NCBI RefSeq assembly: GCF_003931855.1
Contig: NZ_CP034248.1
Span: 496,001 to 560,000, forward strand
Length of the DNA stretch: 64,000 nt
DNA from: Paenibacillus lentus
Lineage (GTDB): Bacteria; Bacillota; Bacilli; Paenibacillales; Paenibacillaceae
Direction of reading: 5' to 3'
Shown here: piece by piece, positions 53,903 through 62,766 of the stretch
Layout of the letters: each line of letters starts with the position of its first letter
Numbering within the stretch: position 1 is the first letter of the stretch
Program-made: the position numbers and the translations under genes
Notes under the pieces: generated by a model
The model's input: only the letters and a program-made list of their open reading frames with translations
What the model was told of the DNA's origin: nothing
Database searches by the model: none

Positions 53903-54883
53903 ATGAAAAAGGTATACAAAGTGATGACAACAGCCGCTTTAGCAAGTTTGATTTTGGGTGGAGCGGCTTTGGGAACAGCGACAGCGAATGTATCAAATCC
54001 AACCCTTCCTGCTCCTAAGAGCGTAGCGGCACAAACGTCGGCGCAAAATCCTAGTGTAACCCACAACGGCATTACGCTGAGCGTAAGTAAGGCATTGTAT
54101 GACGGCAACTATATCGGTATTACCGTAAATCGAAGCGGCGGGGGATTGACTTCAGGAATAACCGAAGGAAATTTTGATGCACAGGCCGAGGATTATGCAT
54201 TTGCAAAAGGAGCCATTAAGGATATTCAAATTTTTATGAATGGCAAAAACATTTATGACATGGGCGATGGAAAGCTGCATAAAAGGCCTAGCCTCGGTTG
54301 GGCACAAGGCTCCAACCCGGATGTAGCGGAAATTAAAATTGTCGATCCAACCTGGCTGGGAGATCATCTCAACGAGCTCGCCTTTTCAAATCAATTCAAG
54401 CTTACCGTCAAGATTACGCTGGAAGGTGTAGACAAACCTTATACATTAGAAATGCCGATGCAGCAAAGCGTAGAGAAAGCAACGGCCTTGAAGCCAAATA
54501 TGACCAAAAAACACGGAAACCTAAGCGTCACCTTGAGCAAGCTTAATCTGACCTCGGATTCTTCCCGTATTCAATTGATTGAGAAAGGCTTAGACAAAGA
54601 TAAGCATTCGGGCATCATTTATGAGTTTGTAGATGACGAAGGTAATATTATTGAACAAATTTCCGGCTTTGGAACAAACGACAACAACAATAATGGGCAT
54701 TGGTACCACAATTTCGTGATCGATGCCCTGAGTAAAAACACCGAGTCGATCACGGTCAAAGCTTTTACTCCTGAAATGGAAACGCCAGGAGCAACATCAG
54801 GCAGCTTTAAGCGAGATGAAAACGGCAATTTGATAAAAAATTATATTAAAAATCTCGAAATGACTGTGAAGGTGAAAAAGTAA
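53903..54883 (+). CDS. Secreted stand-alone copy of the anti-sigma outer domain
   Basis: A 326-residue protein with an N-terminal signal peptide (about 1-28, ending GTATANV) and no lipobox or later membrane segment, so it should be released or wall-associated. The mature part mirrors the outer domain of the preceding anti-sigma factor: VTHNGITLSVSKALYDG, GAIKDIQIFMNGK, and KAFTPEMETPGATSGSFK occur in the same order and spacing. ATG 53903 has GGAGGAG upstream. It could be a decoy that competes for the same signal, a dimer partner, or a substrate-binding subunit; these are hypotheses. A terminator ends the three-gene unit. Confidence 0.85.
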   Translation: MKKVYKVMTTAALASLILGGAALGTATANVSNPTLPAPKSVAAQTSAQNPSVTHNGITLSVSKALYDGNYIGITVNRSGGGLTSGITEGNFDAQAEDYAFAKGAIKDIQIFMNGKNIYDMGDGKLHKRPSLGWAQGSNPDVAEIKIVDPTWLGDHLNELAFSNQFKLTVKITLEGVDKPYTLEMPMQQSVEKATALKPNMTKKHGNLSVTLSKLNLTSDSSRIQLIEKGLDKDKHSGIIYEFVDDEGNIIEQISGFGTNDNNNNGHWYHNFVIDALSKNTESITVKAFTPEMETPGATSGSFKRDENGNLIKNYIKNLEMTVKVKK

Positions 54884-54915
54884 CTTCTATCCATAATTAT
54901 TATCTTTAGCTGCAC

Positions 54916-54969
54916 AAATGCCCGTTGTCACTTTAACCGTGATAACGGGCATTTGCTTTGCCTTTTTCT
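54916..54969 (+). terminator. Terminator of the sigma/anti-sigma operon
   Basis: AAATGCCCGTT and AACGGGCATTT pair with an inner TCAC/GTGA stem, followed by a T-rich tail. It lies between convergent genes and may also stop the opposite transcript. Confidence 0.8.
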
Positions 54970-54977
54970 ATAAACCG

Positions 54978-55802
54978 CTACCCTTTCACTGCCCCACCTA
55001 CGATCCCCTCTACGATTTGCTTCTGCATGGCGATAAAGAATACAAACACAGGAGCAAGGGTAATGACGGTCATCGTCATGAACATCGGCCAGTTAACCGC
55101 GAATTCTCCCTTAGCTTTGTAGATCTCCAGAACGAGCGTTGTATTCTCCCGGGAGCTTAGGAACAGCATCGGGGACAGGAAATCGTTCCAAATCCACATC
55201 GTCTGCAGCACGGCACAGGTGACCGTAATCGGCTGCAGCAGGGGCAGGATAATCTTCCAGAATATGCCCCAGATCGAGCAGCCATCGATAATGGCCGCCT
55301 CCGACAAATCCTTCGGAATGGTCTTCATATACCCCAGGATCAGGAAGAAGACAAACACCGAGCCCCCTAAATACATCGTCGTTAATCCATACAGCTTATC
55401 CACCAGCTTCAAGTTGGTCATCAACTGGAACAGCGGCACGAGCAGCGTCTGAAACGGAACCATGAACCCAAGCAACAGGTATCCCATAATGACCCGGTTT
55501 ACGCGAGTCCGGTTATACACGATCGGATACGCTGCCATGGCTCCGATCAGCACCATCAGGATAACGGCCGTTACGGTCAGAAACAAGCTGTTGCCGAAGC
55601 TGCGCAGTATTGGCGTCTCCTCAAAGACCCTGGCATAATTCGAGAAGTTCCAGCTTGAAGGCAAGCTGATTGGTTTCGTCGCTGTCTCGAGCTCACTTTT
55701 AAACGTGTTGACGATAATAATGTAAAAAGGGAAAAAGGTGAGCAGTCCGAAAGGAAGCATAAGAACATCCAGTATCCATAATTTCCGTTTGGATCCTATC
55801 AT
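54978..55802 (-). CDS. Carbohydrate ABC transporter permease, MalG/AraQ type
   Basis: A 274-residue membrane protein with six expected helices. The EAA coupling loop reads SEAAIIDGCSIWGIFWKIILP near residue 165, split here by family convention. Its ATG overlaps the TGA of the upstream permease gene (ATGA), showing translational coupling. It ends GIVGGAVKG, typical of CUT1 permeases. No ATPase gene is present, so a shared MsmX-type ATPase is expected. It is the last gene of the second sugar transporter operon. Confidence 0.93.
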   Translation of the reverse strand: MIGSKRKLWILDVLMLPFGLLTFFPFYIIIVNTFKSELETATKPISLPSSWNFSNYARVFEETPILRSFGNSLFLTVTAVILMVLIGAMAAYPIVYNRTRVNRVIMGYLLLGFMVPFQTLLVPLFQLMTNLKLVDKLYGLTTMYLGGSVFVFFLILGYMKTIPKDLSEAAIIDGCSIWGIFWKIILPLLQPITVTCAVLQTMWIWNDFLSPMLFLSSRENTTLVLEIYKAKGEFAVNWPMFMTMTVITLAPVFVFFIAMQKQIVEGIVGGAVKG

Positions 55803-56683
55803 TGCATGCGCTCCTCCCTTTTCTGCATCAGGCTGAATTGGACGAAGCCAATCACTAGAACGATAAGGAAGAAGATGACCGAAATCGCCGACGCGAGCCC
55901 GAACTGAGCCTCGGAAATCCCCCGCAGCACGATCACCTGCGTAATCGTATGCGTCTCAAATCCAGGTCCCCCGTTCGTCAAAGCAAACGGAATCTCATAA
56001 ACCTTCAAGCCGTTCGTGATTAAGAGCAGCACGCTCACCGTCATCGCCGGAGCCAGCAGCGGAATAGTAATGTAGCGGATCTGCTGCCACTTGCTGGCGC
56101 CGTCGATCGCCGCTGCCTCGAAGAAGTCCTTGGATATCGACTGCAGGAAGGCCAGATAAATGACCGCATGCCATCCGGTCGTGGCCCACACAGCGACGAC
56201 TATCGTCGATATCTTGGCCAGCACAGGATCGGATAACCAGGGCTGGGCCGACATCCCGAACGATTCGCGCAGGAATGTGTTTAGTATCCCTGACGGGATC
56301 GGCGCGAAGATAAAACCCCAGATAAAGGCTAGCAGCAGGCCGCTCGGGATGGACGGGAAGAAAAAGACCGCCCGCAGCACATTTTTGCTGAAAAAATTCT
56401 GATCCAGAATCAGCGCTAGCGGAATCGCAAGTAAGGTAACCAGCACCGTTGTTGCGAGCGCAAACAATATTGTAAATGAAATTCCCGATACGATCGCGTT
56501 GTCGGCGAACAAGCGCACATAATTTTTCAAACCGATAAAGTCGTAGTTCTTGGAATACCCGTTAAAATTAGTCAGGCTAAGCATAAATGAGCGAATTAAC
56601 GGGTAAATCGTAAACAACGTATAGATGATCAGAATCGGAATCAGAAATACCTGGTATTGGAGCTGTCGCATAAATTTACCCAA
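55799..56683 (-). CDS. Carbohydrate ABC transporter permease, MalF/UgpA type
   Basis: A 294-residue membrane protein with six helices and the coupling loop EAAAIDGASKWQQIRYITIP. It begins with TTG at 56683 following AAAGGAAG; an ATG four codons later is possible but poorly spaced. It forms a heterodimeric channel with the permease encoded downstream and receives ligand from the lipoprotein encoded upstream. The substrate is a sugar, not further defined by sequence. Confidence 0.93.
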   Translation of the reverse strand: MGKFMRQLQYQVFLIPILIIYTLFTIYPLIRSFMLSLTNFNGYSKNYDFIGLKNYVRLFADNAIVSGISFTILFALATTVLVTLLAIPLALILDQNFFSKNVLRAVFFFPSIPSGLLLAFIWGFIFAPIPSGILNTFLRESFGMSAQPWLSDPVLAKISTIVVAVWATTGWHAVIYLAFLQSISKDFFEAAAIDGASKWQQIRYITIPLLAPAMTVSVLLLITNGLKVYEIPFALTNGGPGFETHTITQVIVLRGISEAQFGLASAISVIFFLIVLVIGFVQFSLMQKREERMQ

Positions 56684-56712
56684 GGTTGATCTTCCTTTCA
56701 GTGAGCTAGACC

Positions 56713-57990
56713 TTAGTAGTTCTCCATCTCAATGAATTTCTTATCAATGGCCTGAACAGCTTCCTCCGGCGTAATTTTACCGACAGCCATATCCTGGGTC
56801 GAAACCACGAATTGGTTTCTTAGCGCTTCCTGATATCTTGGCCAAGTCACCATAGGCAAATAGATTCTGCCTTGCATTAGGCCTTCCTCATATGCGTTTT
56901 GCAGGGCAGGATGCACTTCGGCCTCGAAGCCTTTGGCCGTTATGATTAAATTCGTTCCCTCATGGAACAACTGCAGGCCTTCCTCACTGCTCAAATACTC
57001 CAGGAACAATAGCGCTTCCTCTTTATTCTTCGTCTTGCTATTCACCGCAAAGCCTACGCCTGGCGCCCCGACATAGTAGCTCTGGCCTTTCTCGAATCCA
57101 GGCAGACCCATGACTCCGAAATCCAGATCCGGCACTTGCGTCAATTTATCCATCACCCATGGACCGCTGAAGAACATCGCGACATTGCCGAGTGCAAACT
57201 CGCTTTCGACTTGATCTCCAGTCAGGCCAATCATGTCGGAGGTCAATATTTTCGTATCGATCAAATCTCTTTTCCACACTTTAAACACTTCTGTCCATCC
57301 ATCGGCAAATGTTTTTTCGCCAGCAAAGATCTTCTCGTCAAAATCAGGGTCTTGGGACAGCACCATGTTCCCGTATAGAGCCGAATGGATTTGCGTCAAA
57401 TCCTGCATGGTATCATAAATCGGGACAATTCCTGCCTCTTTCAGCTTCAAGCACACGGCGATGAACTCATCCCAGGTTTCAGGGAGCTCCGTAATACCTG
57501 CTTTCTCAAATAACGCCTTATTGTAGAACCAACCGCCTACCCAGCCGTTTTGCGTAAAAGCGTAGGTTCTTCCATCCTTGCTCAGCATCGGTTTATTGCT
57601 GTCGAGCATCACATCCATGAACGGGTAGTCTGTCAGATCGATCGCGTGTCCGCCGTCGATAATTTCATTGCGGTTCTCGGCAGCGATCATAAAAATATCC
57701 GTCGCGGAATCCGACAGCAGCATCGTCTGCAATTTTGAAATATAGTCCTTGACCGGCGGAGCAAATTGGAAATCGAAAGAAATATGCGGGTATTTCTTCT
57801 GGAACCCTTCCAGCACCGGCTTCATTTCGGACTCATTGTTCCAGGCTAGGATGCTCAGCTTCACCTTTTGCTTGCTTTGCCCGCCCTCGGCGCCGCTGGC
57901 TGCGCTTTCAGAACTGTCTTTGCCTCCGCAGGCGCTGAGCACCATCGTAGCGATCATAACCATAATCAACAGCAGTGACTTTCTTTTCAC
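56713..57990 (-). CDS. Sugar-binding lipoprotein of the second transporter
   Basis: A 425-residue binding protein, solute-binding family 1. The signal ends MVLSACGGK with the lipid Cys near residue 21. Blocks TWDEFIAVCLKLKEAGIVPI and FSGPWVMDKL are typical of CUT1 mono- or oligosaccharide binders. It starts with GTG at 57990 after GGGGGAA. A palindrome TGTAAGCACTTACA lies about 30 bases upstream, and the two-component genes come before that. The ligand is unknown; no enzyme gene is attached to this transporter, which hints at a sugar handled by enzymes elsewhere. Confidence 0.92.
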   Translation of the reverse strand: MKRKSLLLIMVMIATMVLSACGGKDSSESAASGAEGGQSKQKVKLSILAWNNESEMKPVLEGFQKKYPHISFDFQFAPPVKDYISKLQTMLLSDSATDIFMIAAENRNEIIDGGHAIDLTDYPFMDVMLDSNKPMLSKDGRTYAFTQNGWVGGWFYNKALFEKAGITELPETWDEFIAVCLKLKEAGIVPIYDTMQDLTQIHSALYGNMVLSQDPDFDEKIFAGEKTFADGWTEVFKVWKRDLIDTKILTSDMIGLTGDQVESEFALGNVAMFFSGPWVMDKLTQVPDLDFGVMGLPGFEKGQSYYVGAPGVGFAVNSKTKNKEEALLFLEYLSSEEGLQLFHEGTNLIITAKGFEAEVHPALQNAYEEGLMQGRIYLPMVTWPRYQEALRNQFVVSTQDMAVGKITPEEAVQAIDKKFIEMENY

Positions 57991-58015
57991 GTTTAGTTCC
58001 CCCTTATTTCAACAT

Positions 58016-58029
58016 TGTAAGCACTTACA
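58016..58029 (-). promoter_or_regulatory. Palindrome ahead of the second sugar operon, cre-like
   Basis: TGTAAGCACTTACA has perfect TGTAAG/CTTACA arms, about 30 bases before the binding-protein start. It is nearly the same as the site at 39789 and one central base from cre. Confidence 0.55.
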
Positions 58030-58108
58030 CTCATTTCAAAGCTTACTCCGGTTCCTTTCGCGGCGGAATTCATATTGTTGCGCAACTTCTTGTATTTCGT
58101 TGCACGGT

Positions 58109-59620
58109 TTAATATTTCTCGCCTCGATGGAGCTGACGGTATTGCTTGGGGGACACATCATAGTATTTTTTAAACGTCCTGCTGAAGTGACTCTCATCGA
58201 CAAATCCGGTCACCGAAGCGATCACGCTGTTCTTCTCCTCCGTACGGAGCAGCAATTCGGCAGCCTTCTCCATCCTGACCTGAATCACGTAGTTCCAGTA
58301 GTTCACATTCATCTCCTGCTTGAACAGCCTGCTTAACTGAAAGCGGTCTACGCCAAACCGGTCCGCCACCATCTGCAGAGACAAATCCTCCCCATAGTTG
58401 AGGTCGACATATTGCTTCACTCTCATAACCATATCCTCCGTCAGGTTCGGGCCTTTCATGATGCTGGCGATATGATCGATTAATCTCATAAATAAGAGCT
58501 CCAGCTCGCGGATATTACGATAGCTCCTAAGGTCATCCATCGTGATGTTATCGAGCTTCGTACTTGACCTGCCCTTAGATGGAATCGATTGGGCAATAAC
58601 GTACAGAAAATGAAGAACGAGAGAGTAGACATCCTCCGGCGGAATCCGCGAGCTCCGGAAATAATCAAACATTTCTGCGGTCAGCTTCCTGGCGGCCTCC
58701 GGAGCGAATTCGCGGACAACCATCTCCCGATAGGCCTGCTCATAGCTCTGAAAATGCTGCATGCCCCATGCCCCGTTAAACGCCTCCTCCTGATAAGCAT
58801 TTACAGGGTCACAAGTATAGAAGCCCAACATGCCGGCTTCCTCGCTCTGCTCCAGCAGCTCCGGCAGCTGATCAGCATGGCATCCGTCCATCATTCGGCT
58901 TGCTCCAATGCTCACCGCAGGTTCAGGTATATGGGCTTGGATACGGGATAACGTCTCCTGGCATAGCTCCAGCAACCGGGATTCCGGGATGGGAGCGGTT
59001 ATTCCCAGCAGGCAGCTGTATTTATCCCGGCTCTTTCGGTAAACTACCGGAATCAGCGACGGCTCCGCCTTCAGCAGCCATTCCGCAAGCAGCGGCTCGC
59101 TCAGGCTCTCTCCTTCGATCTGGAGGACGGCGCATTGCTGGAGCTTCAGCAAGCCGCAGGCCCGCTCGACGACGGCGAGGCTATTGGCATACGCAGACCT
59201 GGAGTGCACCAGCTTCCCGAATTCATGGGCCAGAACGGATTGCTGCTCTGCATGTATGGCGGATGTAAGCTCAAGAATGGTTTTCTTCAGCAATACGACA
59301 TCCAAAGGCTTCAGCAAATATTGATAGACATCCAGACGTAGCGCCTCCCGCGCATAGGTGAACTCATCGTGAGCGCTTACAATGACCGTTTTCGGCTTCT
59401 TTATGGAATGATCCAGCTGCTGCAAGGTTTCGATCCCGCTCATAAATGGCATCTGAATGTCCAGTATGACGATATCCGGCAGGAACTCTTCGAGGTGCTG
59501 AAGCGTTTCCCGGCCGTCATAAGCATGTTTGATTTCTGTAATCCCTAAGGCTGTCCAATCCATCGTTTTATCCAAAAAAGTGTGCAGGGAAGTTTGGTCA
59601 TCCGCTATTAGCAATTTCAT
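58109..59620 (-). CDS. YesN-type response regulator with AraC DNA-binding domain (second)
   Basis: A 503-residue regulator. The receiver starts KLLIADDQTS, with phospho-Asp in IVILDIQMP near residue 55 and Lys in LLKPLDVVLLKK. The middle region is followed by the AraC domain with MVADRFGVDRFQLSRLFK and VTGFVDESHFSRTFKK, ending VSPKQYRQ. The ATG at 59620 follows GAGGGGG by seven bases. It pairs with the kinase upstream and most likely controls the transporter downstream. Confidence 0.94.
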   Translation of the reverse strand: MKLLIADDQTSLHTFLDKTMDWTALGITEIKHAYDGRETLQHLEEFLPDIVILDIQMPFMSGIETLQQLDHSIKKPKTVIVSAHDEFTYAREALRLDVYQYLLKPLDVVLLKKTILELTSAIHAEQQSVLAHEFGKLVHSRSAYANSLAVVERACGLLKLQQCAVLQIEGESLSEPLLAEWLLKAEPSLIPVVYRKSRDKYSCLLGITAPIPESRLLELCQETLSRIQAHIPEPAVSIGASRMMDGCHADQLPELLEQSEEAGMLGFYTCDPVNAYQEEAFNGAWGMQHFQSYEQAYREMVVREFAPEAARKLTAEMFDYFRSSRIPPEDVYSLVLHFLYVIAQSIPSKGRSSTKLDNITMDDLRSYRNIRELELLFMRLIDHIASIMKGPNLTEDMVMRVKQYVDLNYGEDLSLQMVADRFGVDRFQLSRLFKQEMNVNYWNYVIQVRMEKAAELLLRTEEKNSVIASVTGFVDESHFSRTFKKYYDVSPKQYRQLHRGEKY

Positions 59621-59646
59621 GGCATGTCCCCCTCGTAAAGGCGAGC

Positions 59647-61458
59647 TTATTCGATCCTCGGCACAGCTAAATATACGCAAGTGCCGGCATTTTTTGTGCT
59701 GCGAACCCGGATTCCGAAATCCTGTCCGAAGTTCAGCTTAATCCGGTGATTAATATTATAAAGTCCGATATTCCCGTTTTTCTCATTCGGCTTGTCCAGC
59801 TGCCGTCTCAGCCGTTTGAGCTCATCTTCATCCATCCCTTTGCCGCTGTCACAAATGGCGACAAGCAGACCTCGCTTCACTGTGGTGACGCTGATGCGAA
59901 TCGCGCCCTCCCGCCGATCCTCGCCGAATCCATGCCGGATACAGTTCTCCACGACAGGCTGCAGCAGCAGCTTGGGTATTCTGCACGGCAATACGCGCTG
60001 ATCTGGAATGTACTCATCGACCTGCAAACGGTCATCGTATTTTTTATTCATAATATAAAGATAATTCCGTACGTGCTCCAGCTCCGTTCTAAGCTCCACC
60101 AGCTCCCCCGACTGTCTCATCGAATAACGGAACATGTGGCTTAAGGAAAGCACGATATGATTGGAAGACTCGATGTTACCGCATACAATTTCGGTCTGCA
60201 ACAGCTGCAGCGTATTGAACAGAAAATGAGGATTGATCTGGGCTTGCAGTGCCTTCAGCTCTTCTTCTTTCAGCGCAATCTGAGTTAAGTAGTTTTGCTG
60301 AATGAGCAGGTCGATCCGGTCCATAAGCTCTTTGAACTTCATCCCGATCTGATTGATTTCGTGATACTGGTAGTTCTTATCGCGAATGTACAGCATGTCG
60401 TCCGTCCCGATTTTATCCAGCGTCTTCAGCAGCCCTTGCATCGGCCGGGAAATACGAAAGGTAACCGCCAGGCTGATCAACACGTTTAGAATCAGACATA
60501 AGTAAAGGATTCGCGCCAGGTTCGACTTTAGCGGAGCCGATTGGTTCGTAATTTCATGCATCGGCACGGCAGAGATCATCATCCAGCCTTCAACGGCCGT
60601 CGGCTGATAAATAATCAAATGCTCCTCCCCGTACAATGGCGTGCGGAAATTGCCCGACTTCTGCTCGTAGATCTCATCGATCCCATCAATGTCCATGATT
60701 TGGCCGATTTCTTCGTTATTCTGATGAACGATGATTCTCCTGTTCTCGTCAATCAGAAAGATGCTCCCTTTGTTCTGATAGTTGTTGCGCTCGAACATGC
60801 TGTTTACCTTCTGCAAATCGAGGTTGGCAATGACCGAGCCGATGACCTCGCGGCGAAAGCCTTTGACCTGCATGGCTACGGACAAGGTGGGACGTCCATA
60901 ACGAGAAATGTCCGAGCTTAAATAATAATCCTGATGATGTATGCCTAGGCTAAAAAAATAATCCCCTTGCCGAGGTTGAAAGGATTCCTGTGCCCATGGC
61001 TGCGCCCCGAAAGCATACTCCCACCAAAGCGAGCTCCGCCCGTTCAAATTGTTGACATACCCGTTTTTCCCCAGGATGAGAACATCACTGATTAATGACT
61101 GGTACGTATTGATGCTCTGTGTAATTTCAGAAATGTTCCGTTCATGCTGCAGCAAATAGGCCATGTCAGGCACTTCAGCATGCCGCATGATTGCGCCGAC
61201 GGATTGGTTGCTTGCCAGCACCAGCAGCGAACGCTTCGTCTCCTCCAGGTTGAAGCTTAAGCCTTGAGCAGCCTGCTCCATCACCTTATTGCTTGACCGG
61301 ATCACCTCTTCCGTAATCATCCGGGTCGAATCGCGAATGGATAACATCCCAAGCAGCACGAGCAGCAGTAGGTTACCGAACAAATAGTAAATGAGAAAAG
61401 TGCGATAAATTGTTTTTCGAAACATAAACTTTCGTAGGAAACGCAGCATTCTTGTCAT
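59647..61458 (-). CDS. YesM-type sensor histidine kinase (second)
   Basis: A 603-residue membrane kinase. A first helix at about residues 18-40, an extracellular sensor domain, a second helix near 310-330, HAMP, then phospho-His in QINPHFLFNTLQLL near 425 and the ATPase boxes QPVVENCIRHGF and ICDSGKGMDED. The start at 61458 has AAGGGG seven bases upstream; longer frames lack a site. Its ligand is presumably the sugar moved by the linked transporter. Confidence 0.94.
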   Translation of the reverse strand: MTRMLRFLRKFMFRKTIYRTFLIYYLFGNLLLLVLLGMLSIRDSTRMITEEVIRSSNKVMEQAAQGLSFNLEETKRSLLVLASNQSVGAIMRHAEVPDMAYLLQHERNISEITQSINTYQSLISDVLILGKNGYVNNLNGRSSLWWEYAFGAQPWAQESFQPRQGDYFFSLGIHHQDYYLSSDISRYGRPTLSVAMQVKGFRREVIGSVIANLDLQKVNSMFERNNYQNKGSIFLIDENRRIIVHQNNEEIGQIMDIDGIDEIYEQKSGNFRTPLYGEEHLIIYQPTAVEGWMMISAVPMHEITNQSAPLKSNLARILYLCLILNVLISLAVTFRISRPMQGLLKTLDKIGTDDMLYIRDKNYQYHEINQIGMKFKELMDRIDLLIQQNYLTQIALKEEELKALQAQINPHFLFNTLQLLQTEIVCGNIESSNHIVLSLSHMFRYSMRQSGELVELRTELEHVRNYLYIMNKKYDDRLQVDEYIPDQRVLPCRIPKLLLQPVVENCIRHGFGEDRREGAIRISVTTVKRGLLVAICDSGKGMDEDELKRLRRQLDKPNEKNGNIGLYNINHRIKLNFGQDFGIRVRSTKNAGTCVYLAVPRIE

Positions 61459-61811
61459 AGAAACCCCTTCAATCTCCCTTGAAATCGTACCGCCGCACAG
61501 TCTCCCAGCGCACGGTGTATTGCTGCCTGACGGCGGTCGGTCGAACCACATTTTTATCCGCTTCTACTTTCCAGTGGCCCTTTACCAAAATTTCTACAAA
61601 AAAATACACCTTCCAGTTGTCTTTCATATCTTACGACATGATTAACAATTCTTGAAGGTGTTTTAATCATTGTTCAATTGTCAGTCCCCTCCAACTGTAT
61701 CGGGGCGCTTAAACAATTGCACTTATAAAATGGAGAGCGAACTCCCTACAGCAGTATGCTCATAACTAAGTCCAAAGGGCTGCTTCGCACCTAAACCTCG
61801 CATTTCATAAC
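61459..61811. other. Gap between nucleoside hydrolase and kinase genes
   Basis: About 350 bases without a gene. It contains the hydrolase terminator at 61595-61665 and then the promoter and ribosome site of the kinase gene. No clear operator was found. Confidence 0.5.
61595..61665 (-). terminator. Terminator-like hairpin after the nucleoside hydrolase
   Basis: The minus strand pairs ACACCTTC with GAAGGTGT across a loop of about 45 bases and then has a run of seven T. The loop is long, so confidence is moderate. Confidence 0.55.
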
Positions 61812-62726
61812 TTATACAACCCGGCTTAAAAAGTGCTGCAGAAACCGCTCAGCGTCTACCTTCATGCACACTTCGATCCTCGGCTCCCCTTCATACGATC
61901 CCACCGTTTGGCCTGCAGCCTCCCCTTCGGTAACTACGGTAACCCGCATTGTCTCACACGAGACTAGGCTAGGATCAATGGCGACACCCACCGCAAGCGG
62001 GTCATGCAGTCCGCAGCCGCCAATCCCGGGATAGAGGGATTCATATACATCGACATAGAACTCCGTCATCTCCGCAAGCCATAGTCCCAGCTCGTGTCCG
62101 GCACTCCGCCACATCTCCAAATGATCACTGGACAGCAATGTTTGCAGCGTAACGTCCAGGCCGACGAGCTTTAACCGAACGCCTGACGCGAAGACGACTG
62201 CAGCTGCTTCTGGATCAGCGACCATATTGGCTTCGCCGTAAGGAGTAGCATTCCCAGGGACAGTAACTGCACCGCCCATTACCACGACTTCACCAATTAG
62301 GGGGACGATTTCCGGCGCCTTCTCCATAGCCAGTGCTAAGTTCGTGAGCGGCCCCACGGCGATGATCGTCATTTCATGAGGCCGCTCCTTCACTTGCTGA
62401 ATCATATAATCGGAGGCCGCGATATCGGATTTATGCCCTAGCGGCTCTTCCCTCCATGCATTGCCAAGACCGTCTTCTCCGTGAATATGCCTTGCGTAGT
62501 GCTTCTTCAATGTACCGCACAACGGTGCGCCTGCTCCCTCATAAACAGGGACGGACTTACCTAACTTTTCCAGCATGAACAACGTGTTGCGGGTTGCCTC
62601 TTCAACCGGGATATTTCCGAAGCAGGTCGTCAAAGCGACTAACTCCAGCTCAGGAGAATGGGCGGCGTAGGCTATAGCAAGTGCATCATCAATGCCTGTA
62701 TCTACATCCATAATAATCGGTTTCAA
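61812..62726 (-). CDS. Nucleoside hydrolase, inosine-uridine-preferring family
   Basis: A 304-residue cytoplasmic hydrolase that splits the N-glycosidic bond of ribonucleosides. The calcium motif DVDTGIDDALA lies near the N terminus, and GCGLHDPLAV near residue 230 supplies the His and Asp. It starts with TTG at 62726 after AAAGGAGA. It lies 40 bases after the GGDEF-EAL gene on the same strand; no nucleoside transporter is adjacent. Base preference cannot be told from sequence. Confidence 0.92.
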   Translation of the reverse strand: MKPIIMDVDTGIDDALAIAYAAHSPELELVALTTCFGNIPVEEATRNTLFMLEKLGKSVPVYEGAGAPLCGTLKKHYARHIHGEDGLGNAWREEPLGHKSDIAASDYMIQQVKERPHEMTIIAVGPLTNLALAMEKAPEIVPLIGEVVVMGGAVTVPGNATPYGEANMVADPEAAAVVFASGVRLKLVGLDVTLQTLLSSDHLEMWRSAGHELGLWLAEMTEFYVDVYESLYPGIGGCGLHDPLAVGVAIDPSLVSCETMRVTVVTEGEAAGQTVGSYEGEPRIEVCMKVDAERFLQHFLSRVV

Positions 62727-62766
62727 AGACGTCTCTCCTTTGACCAAGATGAGTAAATCATTCACT

